In this document: positions 56,301 to 64,000 of the stretch, piece by piece
Position numbering within the stretch: the stretch's first letter is position 1
How the letters are laid out: each line of letters begins with the position of its first letter
Source: Bolinopsis microptera
Lineage: Eukaryota > Ctenophora > Tentaculata > Lobata > Bolinopsidae
Length of the DNA: 64,000 nt
Assembly: GCF_026151205.1 (NCBI RefSeq)
Contig: NC_087080.1
Coordinates: 1,351,879-1,415,878 of the forward strand
Direction of reading: 5' to 3'
Notes under the pieces: model-generated
Databases searched by the model: none
Told to the model about the DNA's origin: nothing
What the model saw: only the letters and a program-made list of their open reading frames with translations
Made by a program: the position numbers and the translations under genes

Positions 56301-57225
56301 TCCCCATTTAGTTGGTTACTCCTGCCCTGTAAGTAACTTTAAATTTAAACACAGTGTAGAAATTACATTATTACGCTCTCCCTCCCTATTTAGTTGTTAC
56401 TCCTGCCCTGTAAGTAACTTTAAATTTAAACACAGTGTAGAAATTACATTATTACGCTCCCCTCCCAATTTAGTTGTTACTCCTGCCCTGTAAGTCACTT
56501 TAAATTTAAACACAGTGTAGAAAAAACTTTATTACGCTCCCCCTCCCCATATAGTTGTTACTCCTGCCCTGTAAGTCACCTTAAATTTAAACACAGTGTA
56601 TAAATAACTTTATTACGCTCCCCCTCCCCATCTAGTTGTTACTCCTGCCCTGTAAGTCACATTAAATTTAAACACAGTGTAGAAATAACTTCATTACGCT
56701 CCCCCTCCCCATTTAGTTGTTACTCCTGCCCTGTAAGCTACTTTAGATTTAAACACAGTGTAGAAATTACATTATTACGCCCCCCCTCCCCATCTAGTTG
56801 TTACTCCTGCCCTGTAAGCTACTTTAGATTTAAACACAGTGTAGAAATTACATTATTACGCTCCCCCTCCTCATCTAGTTGTTACTCCTGCCCTGTAAGT
56901 AACTTTAAATTTAAACACAGTGTAGAAATTACATTATTACGCTCCCCCTCCCCATCTAGTTGTTACTCCTGCCCTGTAAGCTACTTTAGATTTAAACACA
57001 GTGTAGAAATTACATTATTACGCTCCCCCTCCTCATCTAGTTGTTACTCCTGCCCTGTAAGTAACTTTAAATTTAAACACAGTGTAGAAATTACATTATT
57101 ACGCTCCCCCTCCCCATCTAGTTGTTACTCCTGCCCTGTAAGTAACTTTAAATTTAAACACAGTGTAGAAATTACATTATTACGCTCCCCCTCCCCATTT
57201 AGTTGTTACTTCTGCCTGTAAGTAT
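53375..57225. repeat. 81-bp satellite, right block, about 47 copies, with a 9-unit higher-order repeat
   Basis: It has the same unit as the left block. Diagnostic variants recur at fixed spacing: TGTATAAATAACTTTATTAC at about 55141, 55869 and 56597; TAGAAAAAACTTTAT at about 55063, 55790 and 56518; GTAAGCTACTTTAGATTTAA in pairs near 55278/55359, 56006/56087 and 56735/56816. The period of ~728 bases equals nine units, so roughly 54.8-56.9 kb is a higher-order repeat of about three copies. Every unit contains GTAAGT, a consensus 5' splice-site core. Confidence 0.95.
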
Positions 57226-58435
57226 TTAATTTTAATTAAACACAATGTTAGCTGTTATTGTTGTTGTGATCTGTAACCAATAATTGAACTGTTGTATTTT
57301 AAAATTTTAAGGACCTTGAACATTTATCAGAACCACTGCATAAGAAATGAGCGAGATTGTACATCCAACATGCACAGTCAGGTTGAGGTAAAGCTTAACT
57401 CAACAATTGATCTACTCATGGGTAAATTTGAAAGAAAATTATTACGGATGTGAAAAATGATCCCCCAAATTCAGAAAAGCATAGAATTGAGAAATTGTCC
57501 CTAAACATCTCAGCCGACTCAGCAGCAGATTTTGGTGTTTGGTTACCGTGCTCGGTGCTTGAACCAATCACATCCTGCCTAGATGTTCATGTGGTTAAAA
57601 CGACCACTATCACTTTTTTATTACGTTGGTCAACATGTTAGTCATTTTAGACCCGCCCTTCCCATTGGCCTTTAGTTGTTACTCCTGCCCTGTAAGTCAC
57701 TTTAAATGTAAACACAATATAGAAAATACATTATTACGCTCTCCCTCCCTATTTAGTTGTTACTCCTGCCCTGTAAGTCACTTAGGGACTCCCGAACCCT
57801 TTCTCCTCTAATGATATGTTACATACAAATCCGGTCATCTAAAAAAACAGTAAGCGATCCCTAACACAACTGTTATTACGGCTTGCAGCCCCTCATTAGT
57901 GTGGTTGGTTTTATCCGATTTTTTTAGATTTTTATGGAGGTTGTACCATTGTAAAACCTACATTGTGACAGTATAGATGGCGAAATATGTTTGAAAATGG
58001 TCCTAACCACAGCTTTGGATACTAACAATAACATTGGGTGAATAGATTGGGTGAACAAACTATGAAGCAGGCAATTATATGTGCTCATCCATCATTCTGC
58101 ATATGTAAGCTCAGTAGTTTAATTGCTGATTCATACTCAATGGTGAATCGATAGAATTCATGTGTCGGAGATCTCGTGAGAACACCTTTTAATAATTATA
58201 GCCCTCAGGATCGCATTATCCTGATCCGGCCGTAATGTGTATGAGGTATGCACTAATTGTAGTGGTGAACGGTTGCAGCTCAGGCTATGTTTCAGTATAA
58301 CTATATATCAGAGATCGCAGTATATTTACATTCTACTCGGATTGCAGATTGAAATATTTTCCTGTTGGAACCATGACACATGCAGGGGAATACCAAAATA
58401 TTATTTGTAGTTGTACAACAATATGATCAATAATT
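57226..58435. other. Non-coding DNA with a stray 81-bp satellite remnant
   Basis: 57665-57783 holds about one and a half satellite units separated from the main array by ~440 bases of unrelated sequence. No gene is recognised; the frame at 57450-57641 has no domain. Confidence 0.5.
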
Positions 58436-59112
58436 AATAACGGCAACGCTAATTTGTCCTTATTGGACTTTATTTTTACGGAAATAAGTTAATAGTTGCT
58501 GCAAATGCCAAATGCGTTCATTTTAATGTCCGTTCATTTTAATTTTAATATCCGTTCGAATATGGCGGACGTTTTAAATTGTAATTAAATAGACATTGAG
58601 GCGGTCGCGTTTTATTTAATGTCCGCTCAAAATTATTCCCGTTCACATTATTTCCGGTTGCAGTACGGGTAAAATAACGTCCGAATAAAGCTATCCGATA
58701 AGCTCAGGCAGAGCTTTCGGACTGCGTAAAACTAAACAACTTGAAACGTTGAAGAACGCCGTTAAGACATCTGTATGTTAACTCACCTAAAACACAAACA
58801 TACAGTCCAATGGCGAAGAATTCACAGCCAACTTGAGCAAGTCATAAGCTCGGAAACGCTCAAAAGCGTAGTAAAACGTGTTGTCGAGGAAGAGGACCGC
58901 AGTCTAGTCGCAACGTCATTGTATTTGGTCTGTTACAAGGGAGCGAGATATATAGAGAACTTATTGACACAGTTAGCGTGATTTTCCAAAACATTGGACA
59001 GAAACCGAAGATTGTTGAAGCGTGCAAAATTGCCAGAAAATCTAAGGACAATTTCGTTACAGCATCATTAATAAATGAGCGATTACGTTATTCGTTTAAG
59101 TTATTGCAAAAT
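58436..59112 (+). pseudogene. LINE ORF1-derived element, copy 1
   Basis: It starts near AACGCTAATTTGTCCTTATT and ends at ATTACGTTATTCGTTTAAG. The 3' half reads like the coiled-coil ORF1 start of CR1/L2-type LINEs (ETLKSVVKRVVEEEDRS, then VIVFG-type in copy 2), but a four-base insertion and other changes break the frame at about 58910 and 58978. The 5' half is untranslated, with CCGTTCATTTTAATGTCCG-type sequence. It is probably a non-autonomous or 5'-fragment LINE derivative. Confidence 0.65.
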
Positions 59113-59347
59113 ATTTGATTCCAATAAATAAAATCCGCCTTGTGCCGCGTGCGCTAATTTACTAATTCTGTACTCGCCTGCGTACACTGTACTGTACAGT
59201 GTACAGCAGGAGCAGGCCTGCAGGCATCATGCTACATGCGATTTTACAAATAATGTTCGACTTCAATTTAGACTTTCAGTTGTTGTAGTTGTACTGTATA
59301 CTAATTGTGTCGGTTTATATATTTACCAGGCGGTGCTCAAATTGCAT

Positions 59348-60025
59348 GATCAATAACGCTAATTTGTCCTTATTGGACTTTATTTTTACGGACATAAGTT
59401 AATAGTTGCAAATGCCAGATGCTACAAGTTAAGCACTAGCGTTCATTTTAATGTCCGTTTATTTTAATATCCGTTCGAAATTTGGCGGACGTTTTTAAAT
59501 TGTTAGTAAATAGAGCATTGAGCGGTCCACGTTTATTTTAATGTCCTCTCAAAATTATGGCTACGCCCGTTCACATTATTTCCGGTTGCGGTACGGGGTA
59601 AAATAACGTCCGAATAAAGCTATCCGATAAACTCAGGCAGAGCTTTCGGACTGTAAAACTGGACAACTTGAAATGTTGAAGAACGCCGTTAAGACATATA
59701 CTGTTAATTGTTGACTCACCTAAAACACAAACATACAGTTCAATGGCGAAGAATTCACAGCCAAAGCTGAGCAAGTCATAAGCTTGGAAACGCTCAAAAG
59801 CGTAGTAAAACGTGTTGTTGAGGAGGAGGACCGCAGTCGCAACGTCATTGTATTTGGTCCGTCACAAGGGAGCGAGATATATAGAGAACTTATTGACACA
59901 GTTAGCGAGATTTTTCAAAACATTAGACAGAAACCGAAGATTGTTGAAGCGTGCAGAATTGCCACGAAATCTAAGGACAATTCAGTTACAGCATCATTAA
60001 TAAGTGAGCTTACGTTATTCGTTTA
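59348..60025 (+). mobile_element. LINE ORF1-derived element, copy 2
   Basis: About 90% like copy 1 over its full ~680 bases, with the same 5' and 3' boundaries. The reading frame from about 59784 is open: KSVVKRVVEEEDRSRNVIVF, then GSEIYRELIDTVSEIFQNIR and QKPKIVEACRI, matching the N-terminal region of LINE ORF1 proteins (RNA-binding chaperones), but it stops shortly after at the element end (SELTLFV). The RRM and C-terminal domain are absent. The 3' end passes straight into the TCTG microsatellite. Confidence 0.7.
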
Positions 60026-60026
60026 A

Positions 60027-60541
<515 letters not shown>

Positions 60542-61457
60542 AATTTCCGAGCGGCTTAATTAAGAAAACGGTAAGAGTTACGGCAGTCTCTATATTTACT
60601 AGGCGTTTTTAATGCTAAATGTGTTTCACTTTCAGTGTTTATAAACACAAAAGCTGAGGTCCCCAGGTAATGAAACATATTAACATAATATTAATATTAT
60701 GAATTGGGTCATGCCATGTGAATTTTATATGCTAATCTGCATTCATCACGCTTTTTATACTAATAAATTATTCTTATGTAATGAGTAAGCACGAGAATTT
60801 ACCTATGATACTAATACTAATAATAATAATTAGAACCCATAGATTTATTTTTTCTGGCATTACCATTTAGTTGAGTTTGTAGCGTATATATGACGCTTTG
60901 CCCTTGTCAGAGGGTCTATCATTATGAGTTTAGATTGAAATTGGCTAATCTCCTCTGAATTGAATACAAATAACACACCATTTAGTGACAAAATTCGTGC
61001 TACCCAGGGTCTGCAGGCCACCTGGCCACCCATGATGGGGTGTCATAATCATGTATTTGTAACTTGCGGTGGATCGAACAAGTAGCTTCAAAACTATTTG
61101 GACTGTAATACTAATATGTAATAGCCCCTAGGCTTATTAAACAACATAACTCATGATGCTAATTTGCTCAAAAGACACTTTTAACACATTTCTCAAGGTA
61201 ACTTCATGATAGCTATTAGAGCCTCAGACGTGTTACCGAAGCTCTAATGTTCTACAAAAAAATGTATAATCATGTTTTTGGCTAATACTATGACAAAATT
61301 AAAAACTACTCTTTTCGTAATTCATTTATTTGCAAAACTTTGATTATCAGAACAGTATTTCAATAATAATAGTAATACTATTTTCCAAAAGTGCTTATCT
61401 ATCAAAAGTTTATTAACATCTACTTTCAGTTTATAGATTACACTAATCTTAAGTCTA
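60542..61457. other. AT-rich non-coding DNA downstream of the minus-strand gene
   Basis: No gene is recognised. It should contain the 3' untranslated region of the gene at 61458-64000; AATAAA-like sequences on the minus strand are present but not distinctive. Confidence 0.4.
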
Positions 61458-64000
61458 TTAATCGAAATCCTTAAATAATTCCCTGTTAAAGGGCGTATCT
61501 TTAACTTTCTTCGACTTTGGAGTCGAGTCTGTATCAGTTCTGTACCGCTTGTGCGTTACTCTACCCGAAAACTCTTTCCGTGCAGCTCCTATCTGGAGGA
61601 CACTCATCAATTGAGTGTCTTCAGTCCGTCGTCGTTGAACAGCGTGGGACACAAGTGCGACAGTGTGCTCCACAGATTGACTATGGCAAGGAATCCTACA
61701 AACCAGAGGGGCTTCCCGTATCTTTTCCAGTTCAGCACTTGACATTACGGAGAGGAGGGGAGGGCACGTTACTCGCTCCCACTCATTGTCGTACGTCTGG
61801 AAGAATATCTTCATTGGAACCGGGACCGTTCTCTTTCTGAATGAAGGGCAAATTAGTTATTTGATCGGTAAATCGTAATACAAGTGTAATAATAATATAA
61901 CTGAAACAGGGACAGAGTTCGTGGTATATTTGACAGACTAGGTAGACTCAGCAAATTAGTTAACAAATTCTGCATTCTGCTAGTTCAGTAGAATGAACGC
62001 ACAGTCTTACTTTTCGTTTGTCAGATTTTGATGCAAAAGCATAATATCGGCAGACTTACTAAGTCTGCCGATCACTTAACATGGTCACTTAACATGGTAA
62101 AGTATCGTCAAATGGTTTGGAAATCAAACCATTGCATAATTACAATATCACTATAGTTATACATGCTCTATAAACTCACCTCAACTTTCATTCTGACCAT
62201 CTCAAAATATGTCGTACATTTGAAGACTATCTTCGGGCACTTGAAATGTCGGATTCGTCTAGGTCGCCGAACGCCAGACTCCCTTTCAACGTGCTTGTCC
62301 CACTCCTCTGAACGACGAATATTCTTTACGATCCCTATTCCTTTCTCTCGATGGTCTCTGTTGTGATCGCCTGGATAATAAATATGTATATAAAGTTTTT
62401 TACAATAGATGTAAAATATTGTTGGTTGGATATTGTGTTAAAGTCAAGTGATTCTAAGAGCACCTGCACATTTATAATTTATAACCGCAAGAATTCGGAC
62501 GTAAGCACAGAATACCACTACCAGCTGAATATTCACAACTCTGATAGTAATAGTATCATATTGTTATTTTAAGTGTGCCTAGCTTTATTACCCACTTTCC
62601 GTATTCATTTTGTTGTTGTTGTTATTCTTACCTAGCATGGCGAGTATCACACTCTCGGGATGAGCCATATAGCCGTTCTGTTGTATTGACTCGAATATGA
62701 CCTTACGCTCTGCTGGTTCGCAGTGTTCTCTTGTGAACCGTATTTGGTCAAATAGGTGGGCTGGGGCGTCTATTAAGCTGCTCTTCATCTTGATGTTGGC
62801 AAACACCTATTGAGATTTAGTCCGATTTAATAGAAATTCTGAGTAACTTTGGTACTTAAGGGAAACATAGGCTGAACATTCTCTGATTTTCATCAATATT
62901 GTAAGAGCATTTAAATTTGAATAAACATTAGCAATCAATTCACAAGTGCCAGCACTGTAATCTGATTTTTACCTTGTAATAGACATTTACAATAAAGTTG
63001 ACCATCCTCTCTAAACACTCCGAAATATGGGAGTTGTAGGTAAGATCCCCCGAAATGTAAAATCGGAGGATTCTGGCCCCAAACGTAATCCACCGAGCAG
63101 TGGAGCAGTTTCCTATCGCGTTATACACGAAGTCGTCGTGTAAACCAGTCTCGACAGTGATGCAGTACTTATACATAAGTTTTGCATCATTTGACATCTT
63201 ACTCAGCGTCTGAAAAAAAAACAGATTGTTATTAATTTTAACGTTGCTAGGTAAGAGCTCTATGATTTTGTCGAACATTATCGCAATGATTGATAAACAT
63301 GGAACTGCAAAACGGTTCAGTAAGTTATCTTCCCAGCAAATTATAAACGAAGTTACTATCTAACAATAAGATTATCCATTATTAACCATATCAATTTTAA
63401 ATTATATATCACCTCTTGGGGCAGTCGAGGAAAACCTTTGCCAATCTTTTTAAATACTCTAACTGGTTTCAGCCAAAGTTCGTTGGACATAATGAAGGGC
63501 CCATAGGTCCGTCAAAGTCACCAGGTGCTGTAATGATATATAATAATGATATACACGTTATTTTGAGTGTAAGTGTAAGAATTAACGATGATAATATTAA
63601 TTGTAAAGTGAAATTTATTGGCGTAGTTATCGAGGAAATCCCTGCAATCGTTATAGTAATAAGGAATGTTTAATACTGTGGAAATTCTGAACTGTTATTT
63701 TAAAATACTATAACATATCTTCAAATTTAAAATAAATAACACACCCTTGGTACTTCCTCCATAGTGAAAGTACAATTTTCTCAAGGGGAGTTCCACTTGG
63801 TGTAAGAGGCACAGGGCTCTTTGGAGTGTTCGATGTAGCAGAACCTCAAACTCTCGAAAAGCACCTCCCTGAAAATTGTTTATTTTAATATGTTTTAACG
63901 AACGAAATGGTTGTCTAATAGTATCCAATGCTCAGCTAAAAGATGAAAAGTTCCTTATCTGAAATGAAAAATAAGTTATTTACTTACCAGATAGCCAGAA
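61458..64000 (-). CDS. Multi-exon gene of a conserved invertebrate family of unknown function (5' end outside window)
   Basis: Six exons are supported by GT-AG sites and family resemblance, in gene order. 63868-63745 reads RTLQRALCLLHQVELPLRKL. 63527-63413 reads APGDFDGPMGPSL. 63209-62973 reads MSNDAKLMYKYCITVETG, then TARWITFGARILRFYISG. 62806-62632 reads VFANIKMKSSLIDAPAHLFD, then QNGYMAHPESVILAMLG. 62370-62180 reads RHFKCPKIVFKCTTYF. 61836-61458 reads CPPLLSVMSSAELEKIREAP, then PCHSQSVEHTVALVSHAV and a basic tail to the stop. A fragment GTAAGT at 63987 suggests one more exon beyond the edge. The set and order match a recurrent protein known to me from hydrozoans, arthropods and molluscs (CLLHxNELPLRxL, SRWLTTAxRILRLY, NAYFAHPENLLLAML, PCHNQSVER), function unknown and possibly transposon-derived. 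Phases agree at three junctions. Exon 63527-63413 needs a one-base shift (near 63482), and the join to the last exon is out of phase with the sites chosen. Confidence 0.8.
62046..62072. other. Perfect 12-bp inverted repeat in an intron
   Basis: ATCGGCAGACTT, a three-base loop, then AAGTCTGCCGAT. It lies between the last two called exons of the minus-strand gene. A second weaker inverted repeat (AATGGTTTGG...CCAAACCATT type) is at about 62110-62135. It may be a small element end or a structural feature. Confidence 0.6.

Overview
The window looks like nuclear DNA from an animal, most likely a marine invertebrate. The evidence is a spliced gene on the minus strand, a class A GPCR with LDL-receptor modules, RTE-like and Penelope-like retrotransposons, hAT-type DNA transposons, short telomere-like TTAGGG tracts and very heavy minisatellite content. 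I cannot fix the phylum. There are no operons, ribosome binding sites, CRISPR arrays or rRNA/tRNA genes that I could support. Most of the length is repetitive or non-coding.

Layout. 0-7.5 kb: a 31-bp minisatellite that runs into a coding exon, an array that copies the 3' end of that exon, a minus-strand secreted Cys-rich repeat-protein gene, a 151-bp hAT MITE with an exact 8-bp target duplication, and a 36-bp open-frame minisatellite. 7.5-18.3 kb: almost only repeats, namely a palindromic MITE, arrays of GGTAACCT-type octamers, 1.4 kb of pure TCAGGG hexamer, eight RFX X-box-like sites at 26-bp spacing, a foldback element with telomere-like tracts, and a cloverleaf-like nest of hairpins. 19.0-21.3 kb: a 746-codon acidic, disordered reading frame. 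21.3-26.3 kb: AT-rich DNA with one probable terminal exon. 26.3-30.7 kb: a LINE 3' fragment, a broken Penelope-like element and a ~680-bp triplication. 32.7-36.8 kb: a hairpin chain, then an intronless receptor gene (hevein-like repeats, LDLa modules, seven helices) broken by one frameshift. 37.2-40.6 kb: a TIR element containing a nested hAT element. 44-47 kb: a large inverted duplication. 49-57.2 kb: an 81-bp satellite interrupted by an apparently intact RTE-like LINE with a 12-bp target duplication; the satellite shows a 9-mer higher-order repeat. 58.4-60.5 kb: two copies of a LINE ORF1-derived element, the second ending in a TCTG microsatellite. 61.4-64 kb: a multi-exon minus-strand gene of a conserved invertebrate family of unknown function.

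The genes do not form an evident pathway. The recurring theme is expansion of short motifs. Many unrelated arrays share a GTTACC/GGTAAC core, and several of these are full RFX X-box matches (GTTACCATAGCAAC type). Tandem expansion has also reached coding DNA in at least three places. All assignments come from reading the sequence and from memory of protein families; no database search was run.
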